Below, in pieces: positions 1 to 12,021 of a stretch of 46,953 nt of DNA (the first letter of the stretch is position 1; each line of letters begins with the position of its first letter). A program made the translations under genes and the position numbers. The stretch spans positions 8,952 to 55,904 of the forward strand of contig NZ_MJGN01000003.1 in assembly GCF_001865065.1 (NCBI RefSeq). The letters are read 5' to 3'. The notes below the pieces were generated by a model. The model ran no database searches. It worked only from the letters and a program-made list of their open reading frames with translations, and had not been told where the DNA came from. The DNA is from Curtobacterium sp. MCBA15_008 (lineage in GTDB: Bacteria; Actinomycetota; Actinomycetes; Actinomycetales; Microbacteriaceae).

Positions 1-2530
<2,530 letters not shown>

Positions 2531-2661
2531 GGAGTCCTCGGGAGCACAGACCCGGACTGTCCGCACGCCGCGGCGCGCCCGGCTCCGCACCCAGTTCAGG
2601 GGTCAAGTTGCATCCCGCACGCCATCGAGCGGTCATTCTCCTTACACTCGTGAGAGCATCA

Positions 2662-2687
2662 CCCGTCGTCTGCAGGGGGACGACGGG
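2662..2687 (+). promoter_or_regulatory. Hairpin in the leader of the hydrolase gene
   Basis: Perfect 9-bp arms CCCGTCGTC (2662-2670) and GACGACGGG (2679-2687) flank an 8-base loop. The hairpin sits 24 nt before the TTG start of the hydrolase. A -10-like TACACT lies at 2643-2648, so the hairpin would be near the 5' end of the transcript. Its function is unknown; it could tune mRNA stability or translation. Confidence 0.45.
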
Positions 2688-2711
2688 ACGGCCTTCCCGG
2701 GGGAGACCCGA

Positions 2712-4106
2712 TTGCTGCTCATCGCCGCGGCTCTGCTCACCGCCTCGATGCACTCACTCGGAGTGGTCGAGGCCCCAGTCGCGCCCGCGGTCCACTCGGT
2801 CGCGGCGCCGACGTCGTCGACGACCCTCGTCGACGATCCGTCCGTCGAGCCGTCCGTGCACCCGTCCGCGCGTCCGTCCGCGCGGCCGGTCGTGACCGGG
2901 GTACAGATGACGGCGGAGGACCTCGCGGGGGCACACGGCCGGACGTTCCTCCTCGACCTGTCCCGTCTGGACCGGTCGGCGCTCACCCGCGCCGCGTCCG
3001 ACCGCCGCGTGCTCGCGACCGCGCAGGACGTCCCGCCGTCGGCTGCCGACGTCACCACCTGGTGGGCCGGGCTCGGTGTCGACGAACGTCGGCGGCTGGA
3101 GTCGGCGGCGCCGGCCGTCGTCGGGAACCTCGAGGGGGTGCCGTACGACGTCCGCGACCGTGCGAACCGGTCCGTCCTCGCCGCCGGTCTGGCCGACCCC
3201 TCGGTCGGAGCCGCTCGCAGCGCCATGCTCGGGCAGGTCGAGCAGTCGCTCGTCCACGAGCCGGGCGCACCGCGACGGAACCTCGTCACGCTCGACCTCC
3301 GTGGGTCCGGGCGGGCGGCGATCGCCATCGGCGACCTCGACGCGGCGGCCGACGTCACGGTCGTCGTCCCGGGCATGTTCTTCACCGTCACGGGGCAGAT
3401 GACGGACTTCACGAACACCGCGAACGACCTGTACAGCGAGCAGGCGACCCTGGCCGGCGTCGCGGCCCCGGCACCTGGGAGCGGGGTCGCCGTCATCGCA
3501 TGGATGGGGTACCGGACACCCGACCTGTCGAACATCCTGTCGCTCGGGCTCGCGAAGACCGGCGCGGAACGGCTCGAGCGGGCCGTCGACGGCCTGCGGC
3601 GGGTCCGCGACGGCGAGGAGCCCCGGGTGAACGTGGTGGCGCACTCGTACGGGTCGACGACGGCCCTGATGGCGCTGTCGTCCGGACGGATGAGCGCCGA
3701 CTCCCTCACCGTGCTCGGATCGCCGGGCAGCGACGTGCAGACGTCGTCGGAGCTGTCCGTCGGCGCCGGGCAGGTGTTCGTCGGCGACGCACACAGCGAC
3801 CCCATCGCGGGCTCCGGCTACTTCGGCACCGACCCCGGGTCGTCGGCGTTCGGCTCGACCGTCCTCGACCTCGCCGGCGGCCTCGACGTGCAGGACGCGG
3901 GGGACGTGTTCCGGCGGCCCGTCGGGCACAACGACTACCTCAAGCCGGGGACGGCCTCGCTGCACGACGTCGCGCTCATCGCAGTCGGCCGCGGGGACCT
4001 CGTGCGCGAGCAGCTCCGCCGCGGCGAGGGCGGCAAGGACGGCGTCCCGCAGACGTCGCCGGACATGTACCTCGTGCGCCCGCAGGACCTGCACCCGCGC
4101 GACTGA
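2712..4106 (+). CDS. Secreted alpha/beta hydrolase, DUF1023 type
   Basis: 464 residues read from a TTG start placed 7 nt after a GGGGGAG ribosome site. The first ~25 residues are hydrophobic (LLLIAAALLTASMH), a likely signal peptide or anchor, followed by an Ala/Pro/Ser/Thr-rich linker. The C-terminal half resembles the actinobacterial DUF1023 alpha/beta hydrolase family. It has a nucleophile elbow AHSYGS, a following GSPGSD loop and a late GHNDY histidine that could complete the triad. The substrate is unknown; family members are usually annotated as esterase/lipase-like or hypothetical. Neighbours are ligA upstream and a penicillin-binding protein downstream, so an envelope role is possible but unproven. 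Confidence 0.75.
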   Translation: MLLIAAALLTASMHSLGVVEAPVAPAVHSVAAPTSSTTLVDDPSVEPSVHPSARPSARPVVTGVQMTAEDLAGAHGRTFLLDLSRLDRSALTRAASDRRVLATAQDVPPSAADVTTWWAGLGVDERRRLESAAPAVVGNLEGVPYDVRDRANRSVLAAGLADPSVGAARSAMLGQVEQSLVHEPGAPRRNLVTLDLRGSGRAAIAIGDLDAAADVTVVVPGMFFTVTGQMTDFTNTANDLYSEQATLAGVAAPAPGSGVAVIAWMGYRTPDLSNILSLGLAKTGAERLERAVDGLRRVRDGEEPRVNVVAHSYGSTTALMALSSGRMSADSLTVLGSPGSDVQTSSELSVGAGQVFVGDAHSDPIAGSGYFGTDPGSSAFGSTVLDLAGGLDVQDAGDVFRRPVGHNDYLKPGTASLHDVALIAVGRGDLVREQLRRGEGGKDGVPQTSPDMYLVRPQDLHPRD

Positions 4107-4203
4107 CCGACGGCGGGGACGGTCGGGCCGTCGCTGGGTGCCAACCTGTGTGCCGGCGCAGCCGGATCTCGTTCCACGGCAGAACCAGTACAGCCCTGCG
4201 CCC

Positions 4204-4209
4204 TAGCGT
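4204..4209 (+). promoter_or_regulatory. -10 box of the PBP gene, leaderless type
   Basis: TAGCGT ends 6 nt before the ATG at 4216, with a run of C between and no ribosome site. An identical box at identical spacing precedes the GlxA-type regulator gene. Confidence 0.55.
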
Positions 4210-4215
4210 GCCCCC

Positions 4216-6507
4216 ATGCGTGTGGTGCGATGGCCTGGTGCTCTCCTGACGTTCGTCGCGATGTCGGCGCTGGCCGGCATGCTCGTCGCCGTCGCCGTGA
4301 CCCCCGGGGTCGCCGTCGCCGGTGAGGGGACCTCCGGTGCGGTGTCGTTCTTCGAGGACCTGCCGAGCTACCTCGACATCCAGACGCCGCAGCAGGTGTC
4401 GTCGGTCTACGCGACGAAGGGCGGCCAGCAGGTCAAGATCGCGTCGTTCTACGCCGAGAACCGGACGAACGTGTCGTCCGCGGCGATGGCCCGGACGCTC
4501 AAGCAGGCGGCGACCGACACCGAGGACCCGCGGTTCTACGACGAGGGCGGCGTCGACGTCATCGGGACCCTGCGCGCGACCATCGCGGACGCGCTGCACC
4601 ACAGCGTGCAGGGCGGCTCGAGCATCACCCAGCAGTACGTGAAGAACGTGCTCGTCCAGCAGTGCGAGCAGCTGACCGGCAAGGACACCGATGCGACCAC
4701 CGCGCTGGTGGACGCCTGCTACAAGAAGGTCGCCGGACAGTCGAAGGCGCGGAAGCTGCAGGAGATCCGGTACGCGGTCGCGGTCAACAAGAAGTACACG
4801 AAGGACCAGATCCTCACCGGGTACCTCAACATCGTCGGGCTCGGCGGGAAGGTCTACGGCGCCGAGGCCGGGGCCGAGTACTACTTCGGCGTGCACGCGA
4901 AGGACCTCTCGCTGGTGCAGTCCGCGACCCTCGTGGCGATCTTCAACTACCCGTCGCGGCTGCGCATCGACCAGCCGAAGGACAAGGACAACGGGGCGGC
5001 GAACGGGTACGCGGCGACCAAGGTCCGGCGCGACTACGTGCTGCAGCGGATGTACGTCCACCACGACATCACGAAGGCCCAGCTCGCCCAGGCCAAGGCC
5101 ACGCCGGTCACGCCGAAGATCACGGCGACCGCCAACGGCTGCTCGACGGCCGCGGCCGGCTACGACGCCGGGTACTTCTGCGACTACGTGCGCGACCAGG
5201 TGCTGCAGGACACCGCGTTCGGCAAGACCGCCCCGGAGCGGATCGCCGCGCTCGACACCGAGGGCCTGCAGATCCACACCACGCTGAACCTCGACCTGCA
5301 GAACCAGGCGCAGACGGCGCTGTCCTCCTACGTCCCGCAGACGATGCCGGGCGTCGACGTCGGCGGGTCCAACGTCACGGTCGAACCCGGCACCGGACGC
5401 ATCCTGTCGATGGTGCAGAACACGGCGTACACGCAGAGCGACAACGGCGGGGCCGGGGCGACCGCGGTGAACTACAGCGCCGACAGCGGGTACGGCAACT
5501 CGGGCGGGTTCCAGACCGGGTCGACGTACAAGGTCTTCACACTCGCCGAGTGGCTGGCGACCGGGCACACCCTGTCCGAGTCGGTCCCGACGGGCGAGAG
5601 CGAGTTCCAGAACTCCGAGTTCACGAACTCCTGCCAAAACGTCAGCGGCGGGGTCTGGAACGTCTCGAACGCCGAGAAGGTCGGACCGTCCCTGACCGTG
5701 CAGGACGCCACCTCCGAGTCGATCAACACCGCGTACGCCCAGATGGGCAAGCAGCTCGACCTCTGCAAGATCGCCGGGCTCGCGAAGGCGATGGGCATCC
5801 ACCCCGCGGGCGGCGGCGAGCTCACGCAGACGCCGTCCTCGATCCTCGGGGTCAACGACCTGTCGCCGATCGACCTGGCCGAGGCGTACGCCGGCTTCGC
5901 CCACGGCGGCGTCGTCTGCACCCCGACCGCGATCGACTCGGTGACGACCTCGACCGGCGAGAAGATCACCCCGACGCCGGCGTCGTGCACGCAGGGCGTC
6001 CCCGCGAACGTCGCCGCCACGGTCGACTACGCCCTCCGCGGGGTCCTCACCGGCAAGGGCACGGCGGTGGCCGCGAACCCGAACGACACGGTCGACAAGT
6101 TCGCGAAGACCGGGACGACCGACGGCGACGTGCAGAACTGGCTCGTCGCCTCGACGACCAAGTACACGAACGCGACCTGGATCGGCAACGTGCAGGGCCA
6201 CGTCGGGCTGGCGAACGTCGGCTTCCCGCAGGGCACCACGGGGTACAGCGCGAAGTTCGGCGTCGGCAAGGCGCTCATGGGCTACCTCGACCAGACCGTC
6301 GGCGGCGACCCCCTGCCCGCGCCGGACCCGGCCCTCGTCGGCCACGTGGCGGCTCCGCCGACGGCCGCGTCGACGGGATCCGGGCAGTCCACGAAGCAGG
6401 CACCGGCGCCGCAGACGCAGCAGCCCGCGCAGCAGCAGCCGGCGCAGCAGCAGCCGACCCAGCACGGCGGCCACGGCCAGCCGGCGAAGCCGGGCGACGG
6501 CAAGTGA
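4216..6507 (+). CDS. Class A penicillin-binding protein (transglycosylase/transpeptidase)
   Basis: Bifunctional peptidoglycan synthase anchored in the cytoplasmic membrane and acting outside it. A membrane segment spans about residues 9-34. The GT51 glycosyltransferase domain shows Glu103 in TEDPRFY and the QGGSSITQQ motif from about 132. The penicillin-binding transpeptidase domain has the STYK tetrad at Ser436-Lys439, SIN at 502-504 and KTGT from Lys631. The tail after about residue 710 is low-complexity Gln/Pro/Ala, probably an extracellular spacer. All catalytic motifs are intact, so it should be active. It is followed by a hairpin at 6512-6555 and appears monocistronic. Confidence 0.95.
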   Translation: MRVVRWPGALLTFVAMSALAGMLVAVAVTPGVAVAGEGTSGAVSFFEDLPSYLDIQTPQQVSSVYATKGGQQVKIASFYAENRTNVSSAAMARTLKQAATDTEDPRFYDEGGVDVIGTLRATIADALHHSVQGGSSITQQYVKNVLVQQCEQLTGKDTDATTALVDACYKKVAGQSKARKLQEIRYAVAVNKKYTKDQILTGYLNIVGLGGKVYGAEAGAEYYFGVHAKDLSLVQSATLVAIFNYPSRLRIDQPKDKDNGAANGYAATKVRRDYVLQRMYVHHDITKAQLAQAKATPVTPKITATANGCSTAAAGYDAGYFCDYVRDQVLQDTAFGKTAPERIAALDTEGLQIHTTLNLDLQNQAQTALSSYVPQTMPGVDVGGSNVTVEPGTGRILSMVQNTAYTQSDNGGAGATAVNYSADSGYGNSGGFQTGSTYKVFTLAEWLATGHTLSESVPTGESEFQNSEFTNSCQNVSGGVWNVSNAEKVGPSLTVQDATSESINTAYAQMGKQLDLCKIAGLAKAMGIHPAGGGELTQTPSSILGVNDLSPIDLAEAYAGFAHGGVVCTPTAIDSVTTSTGEKITPTPASCTQGVPANVAATVDYALRGVLTGKGTAVAANPNDTVDKFAKTGTTDGDVQNWLVASTTKYTNATWIGNVQGHVGLANVGFPQGTTGYSAKFGVGKALMGYLDQTVGGDPLPAPDPALVGHVAAPPTAASTGSGQSTKQAPAPQTQQPAQQQPAQQQPTQHGGHGQPAKPGDGK

Positions 6508-6511
6508 CCGC

Positions 6512-6555
6512 CTGGAGGCGCGGTGCCGGTCCCGGAGACCGCCCCGCGCCTCCAG
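6512..6555. terminator. Terminator-like hairpin after the PBP gene
   Basis: Perfect 12-bp arms CTGGAGGCGCGG (6512-6523) and CCGCGCCTCCAG (6544-6555) begin 5 nt after the stop codon. There is no T-run. The same arm sequence recurs at 42512-42563 and, in variants, at 18504-18538 and 26534-26565. Confidence 0.65.
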
Positions 6556-6600
6556 ACCGTCGCGTTCTCCACAGGCGCCTCGCGCGTCGTGGGGCACCAA

Positions 6601-6606
6601 TAGACT
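6601..6606 (+). promoter_or_regulatory. Probable -10 box of the gatCAB operon
   Basis: TAGACT lies 34 nt before the gatC ATG. A GGAG-like ribosome site (CGGAGCACC) sits just before the start, so this operon would carry a conventional short leader. Confidence 0.4.
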
Positions 6607-6640
6607 GGTGGGCATTCCACGAACCGATCGACGGAGCACC

Positions 6641-6940
6641 ATGCCTGACATCACGAGCGAGCAGGTCGCCCACCTGGCGAACCTCGCACGTATCGCACTC
6701 ACGCCCGAAGAGATCGAGAAGCTGACCGGGGAGCTCTCGCACATCGTCGAGAGCGTCGCCCGCGTCGCCGAGGTCGCCACCCCGGACGTCCCCGCGACGA
6801 GCCACCCGGTGCCGCTCGGCAACGTCACCCGGCCCGACGTGGTCGGGCCGACCCTCACGCAGGAGCAGGCGCTCTCGGGTGCACCGGACTCCGACGGTGA
6901 GCGGTTCCGCGTGACCGCGATCCTCGGCGAAGAACAGTAG
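6641..6940 (+). CDS. gatC: Asp/Glu-tRNA amidotransferase subunit GatC
   Basis: 99-residue small subunit of the GatCAB complex, which converts Glu-tRNA(Gln) and Asp-tRNA(Asn) to the amidated forms. The ATG at 6641 is chosen over upstream in-frame starts because it follows CGGAG and gives the conserved N-terminus (ITSEQVAHLANLARIAL). It ends 12 bases before gatA. Typical length, order and spacing for the operon. Confidence 0.95.
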   Translation: MPDITSEQVAHLANLARIALTPEEIEKLTGELSHIVESVARVAEVATPDVPATSHPVPLGNVTRPDVVGPTLTQEQALSGAPDSDGERFRVTAILGEEQ

Positions 6941-6952
6941 GGCGACAGAACA

Positions 6953-8500
6953 GTGACCAACGACATCACCCGCCTCAGCGCCGCCGCGCTCGCCGACGCC
7001 CTCGTGGCGCGCGACGTGTCGAGCGTCGAGGCCACCCAGGCGCACCTCGACCGCATCCAGGCGGTGGACGGCGACGTCCACGCGTTCCTGCACGTCAACC
7101 AGAACGCCCTCGCGGCGGCGAAGTCGATCGACTCCCGCCGTGCCGCCGGCGACGACCTCGGCCCGCTGGCTGGTGTGCCGATCGCCGTGAAGGACGTCCT
7201 GTGCACGCAGGACATGCCGACCACCTCGGGCTCGAAGATCCTCGAGGGGTGGGTGCCGCCGTACGACGCCACCCCGGTCGCGAAGCTCCGCGCCGCCGGC
7301 CTCGTGCCGCTCGGCAAGACCAACATGGACGAGTTCGCGATGGGCTCGACGACCGAGTTCTCGGCGTACGGCCCGACGCACAACCCGTGGGACCTCGACC
7401 GGATCCCCGGCGGCTCCGGCGGTGGCTCGGCCGCGGCGGTCGCCGCGCACGAGGCACCGCTCGCCCTCGGCTCCGACACCGGTGGCTCGATCCGCCAGCC
7501 GGGCGCCGTCACCGGCACCGTCGGCGTGAAGCCGACCTACGGCGGGGTCAGCCGCTACGGGGCGATCGCGCTCGCGTCGAGCCTCGACCAGGTCGGTCCG
7601 GTGTCCCGCACCGTCCTCGACGCCGCGCTCCTGCACGACGTCATCGGCGGGCACGACCCGAAGGACTCGACCTCGATCCCGGACGCCTGGCCGTCGATGG
7701 CCGCCGCCGCGCGTGAGGGCCTGCAGGCCGACACGCTCCGTGGGCTCCGCGTCGGCGTGGTGAAGGAGCTCGCCGGTGGCGAGGGCTTCCAGGCCGGCGT
7801 CACGCAGCGCTTCCGCGAGACGGTGGCGATCCTCGAGTCCGCCGGGGCCCAGGTCGTCGAGATCGACGCTCCCTCGTTCGCGTACGCGATCAGCGCCTAC
7901 TACCTGATCCTCCCGGCCGAGGCGTCGTCCAACCTGGCGAAGTTCGACTCGGTGCGCTTCGGCCTCCGCGTCACGCCGGAGAACGGTGCCACGGTCGAGG
8001 ACGTCATGGCCGCCACGCGCGAGGCCGGCTTCGGCCCCGAGGTGAAGCGTCGCATCATCCTCGGCACCTACGCCCTGAGCGCCGGCTACTACGACGCCTA
8101 CTACGGCTCGGCGCAGAAGGTCCGGACCCTGGTGCAGCGCGACTTCACGGCCGCGTTCGAACAGGTCGACCTGCTCGTCAGCCCGTCGGCGCCGACGACC
8201 GCGTTCCCGATCGGTGAGCGCATCAACGACCCGCTCGCGATGTACCTCAACGACCTCACGACGATCCCGGCCAACCTGGCGGGCGTGCCCGGCATGAGCA
8301 TCCCGAACGGCCTGGCGCCCGAGGACGGCCTGCCGACCGGGGTGCAGCTGATGGCCCCGCAGCGCGAGGACGCCCGGCTCTACCGCTACGGCGCGGCACT
8401 CGAGCGCCTGCTCGAGCAGCAGTGGGGACACCCGCTCATCGACAGCATCCCGGACCTCGACCAGAGTCAGCAGTCCGCTGCGCAGGAAGGTGTGATCTGA
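6953..8500 (+). CDS. gatA: Asp/Glu-tRNA amidotransferase subunit GatA
   Basis: 515-residue amidase-signature subunit that releases ammonia from glutamine for the amidation step. The Ser-cisSer-Lys catalytic machinery is visible: the Lys in PIAVKDVLC, and the glycine/serine-rich signature [20 protein letters not shown] followed by [11 protein letters not shown]. It starts with GTG. The stop overlaps the gatB start by one base (TGATG), implying translational coupling. Intact full-length gene. Confidence 0.97.
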   Translation: MTNDITRLSAAALADALVARDVSSVEATQAHLDRIQAVDGDVHAFLHVNQNALAAAKSIDSRRAAGDDLGPLAGVPIAVKDVLCTQDMPTTSGSKILEGWVPPYDATPVAKLRAAGLVPLGKTNMDEFAMGSTTEFSAYGPTHNPWDLDRIPGGSGGGSAAAVAAHEAPLALGSDTGGSIRQPGAVTGTVGVKPTYGGVSRYGAIALASSLDQVGPVSRTVLDAALLHDVIGGHDPKDSTSIPDAWPSMAAAAREGLQADTLRGLRVGVVKELAGGEGFQAGVTQRFRETVAILESAGAQVVEIDAPSFAYAISAYYLILPAEASSNLAKFDSVRFGLRVTPENGATVEDVMAATREAGFGPEVKRRIILGTYALSAGYYDAYYGSAQKVRTLVQRDFTAAFEQVDLLVSPSAPTTAFPIGERINDPLAMYLNDLTTIPANLAGVPGMSIPNGLAPEDGLPTGVQLMAPQREDARLYRYGAALERLLEQQWGHPLIDSIPDLDQSQQSAAQEGVI

Positions 8501-10005
8501 TGGCGCAGAAGGACGCGCTGATGGACTTCGACGAGGCACTCCGGCGGTACGAGCCGGTCCTCGGTTTCGAGGTCCACGTCGAACTCGCGACGAAGACCAA
8601 GATGTTCTCCGACGCCCCGAACTTCTTCGGTGGCGAGCCGAACACGAACGTGACCCCGGTCGACCTCGGGCTGCCCGGGTCGCTGCCGGTCGTCAACGCG
8701 CAGGCCGTGCGGTACTCGATCCAGCTCGGCCTCGCGCTCGGCTGCTCGATCGCCGAGTCCTCGCGGTTCGCCCGGAAGAACTACTACTACCCGGACAACC
8801 CGAAGAACTACCAGATCTCGCAGTACGACGAGCCGATCGCGTACGAGGGCGAGGTCGAGGTGGAGCTCGCCGACGGCACGATCTTCAACATCCCGATCGA
8901 GCGCGCCCACATGGAAGAGGACGCCGGCAAGCTGACCCACGTCGGCGGTGCCACCGGACGCATCCAGGGCGCCGAGTACTCGCTCGTCGACTACAACCGC
9001 GCCGGGGTCCCGCTCGTCGAGATCGTCACGAAGCCGATCGTCGGTGCCGAGCACCGTGCCCCCGAGCTGGGTGCGGCCTACGTGCAGGTCATCCGCGACC
9101 TCGTGCGGGCGCTCGGCGTCTCCGAGGCCCGCATGGAGCGCGGCAACCTGCGCTGCGACGCGAACATCTCGCTGCGTCCCCGCGGGCAGGAGAAGCTCGG
9201 CACCCGCACCGAGACGAAGAACGTCAACTCGTTCCGGGCCGTCGAGCGTGCCATCCGCTACGAGATCCAGCGGCAGGCCGCGATCCTCGCCGACGGTGGC
9301 ACGATCACGCAGGAGACCCGGCACTGGCACGAGGACACCGGTCGCACCTCGGCCGGCCGACCCAAGTCGGACGCCGACGACTACCGCTACTTCCCGGAGC
9401 CCGACCTGCTCCCCGTGGTGCCGGACCCGGCCGTGATCGAGGAGCTCCGGGCGTCGCTGCCGGAGGCCCCGGTGGCGCGCCGTCGTCGGCTCAAGGGGGA
9501 CTGGGGGTTCGCCGACCTCGAGTTCCAGGACGTCGTGAACGGCGGGCTGCTCGACGAGGTCGAGGGCACCGTCGCCGCCGGAGCGGCACCGCAGGCCGCC
9601 CGCAAGTGGTGGACCGGCGAGATCAGCCGTGTCGCCAACGCGCAGGACTCCGCGCCCGGTGACCTCGTGTCGCCGCAGCACGTCGCCGAGGTCATCGCGC
9701 TCGTCGAGTCCGGTGACCTGACGGACCGTCTGGCACGCCAGGTGCTCGAGGGCGTCATCGCCGGCGAGGGTTCGCCGGCCCAGGTCGTCGAGGCCCGCGG
9801 GCTCAAGGTCGTCTCCGACGACTCGGCCCTCACCGCCGCCGTCGACGAGGCCCTCGCCGCCCAGCCCGACGTGCTGGCGAAGATCCAGGACGGCAAGGTG
9901 CAGGCCGCCGGAGCCATCATCGGTGCCGTCATGAAGGCCATGAAGGGCCAGGCCGACGCGGCTCGCGTCCGTGAGCTGGTGCTGGAGCGCGCACAGCAGT
10001 CCTAG
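8500..10005 (+). CDS. gatB: Asp/Glu-tRNA amidotransferase subunit GatB
   Basis: 501-residue subunit that binds mischarged tRNA and phosphorylates the side chain to be amidated. Hallmarks are [18 protein letters not shown] near the start, [15 protein letters not shown] and the signature EDAGKLTH, with a C-terminal YqeY-like tail ([18 protein letters not shown]). The ATG at 8500 overlaps the gatA stop by one base and follows AGGAAGG at 8484-8490. A strong hairpin after the gene closes the operon. Confidence 0.97.
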   Translation: MAQKDALMDFDEALRRYEPVLGFEVHVELATKTKMFSDAPNFFGGEPNTNVTPVDLGLPGSLPVVNAQAVRYSIQLGLALGCSIAESSRFARKNYYYPDNPKNYQISQYDEPIAYEGEVEVELADGTIFNIPIERAHMEEDAGKLTHVGGATGRIQGAEYSLVDYNRAGVPLVEIVTKPIVGAEHRAPELGAAYVQVIRDLVRALGVSEARMERGNLRCDANISLRPRGQEKLGTRTETKNVNSFRAVERAIRYEIQRQAAILADGGTITQETRHWHEDTGRTSAGRPKSDADDYRYFPEPDLLPVVPDPAVIEELRASLPEAPVARRRRLKGDWGFADLEFQDVVNGGLLDEVEGTVAAGAAPQAARKWWTGEISRVANAQDSAPGDLVSPQHVAEVIALVESGDLTDRLARQVLEGVIAGEGSPAQVVEARGLKVVSDDSALTAAVDEALAAQPDVLAKIQDGKVQAAGAIIGAVMKAMKGQADAARVRELVLERAQQS

Positions 10006-10020
10006 ACGGACCTGACTGGC

Positions 10021-10060
10021 GACGGGAGGCACGGTGCCGGCTGGCACCGTGCCTCCCGTC
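10021..10060. terminator. Strong hairpin ending the gatCAB operon
   Basis: Perfect 18-bp arms at 10021-10038 and 10043-10060 with a 4-base loop (GGCT), 15 nt after the gatB stop. The arm starts GACGGGAGGCACGG, a relative of the GGAGGCGCG hairpin family. No T-run follows. Confidence 0.7.
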
Positions 10061-10090
10061 CAACCTGGGGACGCGTCAGCAACCCGGTGA

Positions 10091-10096
10091 CAAGAT
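10091..10096 (+). promoter_or_regulatory. Candidate -10 box of the PKS gene
   Basis: CAAGAT ends 5 nt before the GTG start at 10102, matching the leaderless arrangement seen elsewhere in the window, with no ribosome site. Confidence 0.35.
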
Positions 10097-10101
10097 GAGT
10101 C

Positions 10102-11265
10102 GTGTCCGCAACGATCCGCGCCATCGGTACCGCCGTCCCGACGAGGACGCTCGAGCAGGCGGCGGTCCGGGACCTGTTCGTCCGGCAGCCCGACCTCGGT
10201 CGGCTCGGCCGCCGACTCGTGCCCGCCGCCTTCGACGCGTCCGCCGTCGAGCACCGGCACACCGTGCTCGACGAGCTCGACGCCTCGCATGCGGCCGGCA
10301 CCTTCCGCGACGACGCGGGCATCCTCCGCTCGCCGTCCACTGGCACGCGCAACGACCGGTACCGCGAACTCGCTCCGCCGCTGTTCGTCGCCGCCGCACA
10401 GGACGCCGTGCAGCGTGCGGGCATCGATGCGACGTCGATCACCCACGTCGTCACCGTGTCGTGCACGGGCTTCACGCAGCCCGGGCCGGACCTCGACATC
10501 GTCCGCGAACTCGGCCTCCGACCGACCGTCTTCCGCCAGCACATCGGGTTCATGGGGTGCTGCGCGGCCTTCCCGGCGCTCCGCGTCGCCGACGCCTTCG
10601 CCGCCTCGGACCCGGACGCCGTCGTGCTCGTGGTGTGCGCCGAGCTCTGCACCCTGCACGTCCGCGCCTCGGACGACCCGGACCAGATCGTCGCCAACAG
10701 CGTCTTCGGGGACGGCGCCGCCGCGGTCGTCGTGACGGCGGACGGCCCCGGCCTGCGGATGGACGACTTCGCCACCACGGTCGTACCCGAGGGCGCGTCG
10801 GAGATGGCGTGGAACATCGGCGACGAGGGCTTCGAGATGGTCCTCAGCACCGCCGTCCCGAAGCTCGTCGGCGCGACCGTCGCGCAGGCCGTCGGACCGC
10901 TGCTGCCGGCCGGGGGAGCCGCGGACATCCCGGTGTGGGCCGTGCACCCCGGTGGTCGCGCGATCCTCGACCGGACGCAGGACGCCCTCGGCCTGTCCGA
11001 CGAGGCGATGGGTCCGAGCCGTGCGGTCCTCCGCGACCACGGCAACATGTCCAGCGCCACCGTGCTGTTCGTCCTCCGGCACGCACTCGACGACGGTGTC
11101 GACGACGGCACACCGGTCGTCGCCCTCGCGTTCGGACCCGGCCTGACGGTCGAGGCGGCGCGGCTCACCGCGGTCGGGACGACCCCGCGGACCGCGGTGC
11201 CGGCGGTGACCACGGCGGATGACCGCACCGACGTCCTCGCCGCCGCGACCGCAGGGGTGTCGTGA
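10102..11265 (+). CDS. Type III polyketide synthase (chalcone/stilbene synthase family)
   Basis: 387-residue homodimeric ketosynthase that condenses an acyl-CoA starter with malonyl-CoA units to give pyrone or resorcinol products. The catalytic triad is visible: Cys121 in TVSCTGFTQPG, His282 in AVHPGGRAIL and Asn315 in DHGNMSSATVL. GDGAAAVV, a conserved loop, lies at about 204-211. The GTG start follows a -10-like box directly. The stop overlaps the next gene by 4 bases, so the two are translated together, and the methyltransferase probably acts on its product. Starter and product cannot be read from sequence; an alkylpyrone or alkylresorcinol is one guess. Family assignment is firm. Confidence 0.93.
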   Translation: MSATIRAIGTAVPTRTLEQAAVRDLFVRQPDLGRLGRRLVPAAFDASAVEHRHTVLDELDASHAAGTFRDDAGILRSPSTGTRNDRYRELAPPLFVAAAQDAVQRAGIDATSITHVVTVSCTGFTQPGPDLDIVRELGLRPTVFRQHIGFMGCCAAFPALRVADAFAASDPDAVVLVVCAELCTLHVRASDDPDQIVANSVFGDGAAAVVVTADGPGLRMDDFATTVVPEGASEMAWNIGDEGFEMVLSTAVPKLVGATVAQAVGPLLPAGGAADIPVWAVHPGGRAILDRTQDALGLSDEAMGPSRAVLRDHGNMSSATVLFVLRHALDDGVDDGTPVVALAFGPGLTVEAARLTAVGTTPRTAVPAVTTADDRTDVLAAATAGVS

Positions 11266-11981
11266 GCCGGCCCGTCGGACCCGACCCGCGCCTCCCGGTC
11301 GACCTGACCCGGCGCGCCGTCGACCTGCGCGAGCTGATGGACGAACCGGACTGCGATCCCCAGGCGCTCGCGCGGACGTTCCGGCGGTTCGCGCTCGTGA
11401 ACGCGCTCGTCAGCGGTTGGCGGGCCGTGTGGCGGACCCACGTGGCTCCCGCGCTGCCGGCGGACGGCCGCGGGCGCGTGCTCGACCTCGGGTGCGGTGG
11501 TGGCGACCTCGCCCGGGCGATCGTGCGCTGGGCGGCCGCCGACGGGTTCGACGTCGAGGTCGTCGGGGTCGATCCGGACCCGCGGGCGATCGACGCGGCG
11601 ACCCGGTCGACCACGCGCGGCGTCACGTTCCGCGAACAGTCCAGCGGCGACCTGGTCGCGGCGGGGGAGCGGTTCGACGTCGTCGTGTCGAACCACGTGC
11701 TGCACCACCTCGGCGACGACGAGCGGCACGGGTTCCTCGCCGACTCGGAGACGCTCGCGGTGAACCGGAGCCTGCACTCGGACATCCGACGATCGACCGA
11801 GGCGTACCGCGCCTACGCGCTCGGAGCGGCCTTCGTCGCGGCGGGCACGTTCGTGCGGGTCGACGGACTGCGGTCGATCCGACGCTCGTTCACGCTGCCG
11901 GAACTGCGCGAGGCGCTGCCGACCGGGTGGCGCGCGGAGCAGGCGGCCCCGCACCGGGTGCTGGCGATCCGCGACGCCTGA
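11262..11981 (+). CDS. SAM-dependent class I methyltransferase
   Basis: 239 residues with the Rossmann-type motif I VLDLGCGGGDLA at about 74-85, an acidic loop VVGVDPDPRAID, and VVSNHVLHHLGDDE as the post-motif region. GTGA overlap with the polyketide synthase stop indicates coupling. Members of this family next to type III polyketide synthases usually methylate the polyketide, so O- or C-methylation of the upstream product is inferred. No oxidoreductase or prenyltransferase gene accompanies the pair here. Confidence 0.85.
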   Translation: MSRPVGPDPRLPVDLTRRAVDLRELMDEPDCDPQALARTFRRFALVNALVSGWRAVWRTHVAPALPADGRGRVLDLGCGGGDLARAIVRWAAADGFDVEVVGVDPDPRAIDAATRSTTRGVTFREQSSGDLVAAGERFDVVVSNHVLHHLGDDERHGFLADSETLAVNRSLHSDIRRSTEAYRAYALGAAFVAAGTFVRVDGLRSIRRSFTLPELREALPTGWRAEQAAPHRVLAIRDA

Positions 11982-12009
11982 GGTCGCCCGGTCCGGTCAC
12001 CGGGTCGGC

Positions 12010-12015
12010 TAGCGT
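12010..12015 (+). promoter_or_regulatory. -10 box of the GlxA-type regulator, leaderless type
   Basis: TAGCGT ends 6 nt before the ATG at 12022, identical in sequence and spacing to the box before the PBP gene. Confidence 0.5.
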
Positions 12016-12021
12016 CGGAGC

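Noticed and set aside
3976..7518. A 1180-codon open frame on the minus strand opposite the PBP and gatCA genes
   Set aside because: It lies antisense to genes with intact catalytic motifs, is Arg/Gly/Val-rich and contains no recognisable domain. Such frames arise in very GC-rich DNA.
10021..10060. A tRNA or small RNA gene
   Set aside because: The fold is a single perfect stem with a 4-base loop directly after gatB, fitting a terminator better. No intergenic space in the window shows a tRNA cloverleaf.
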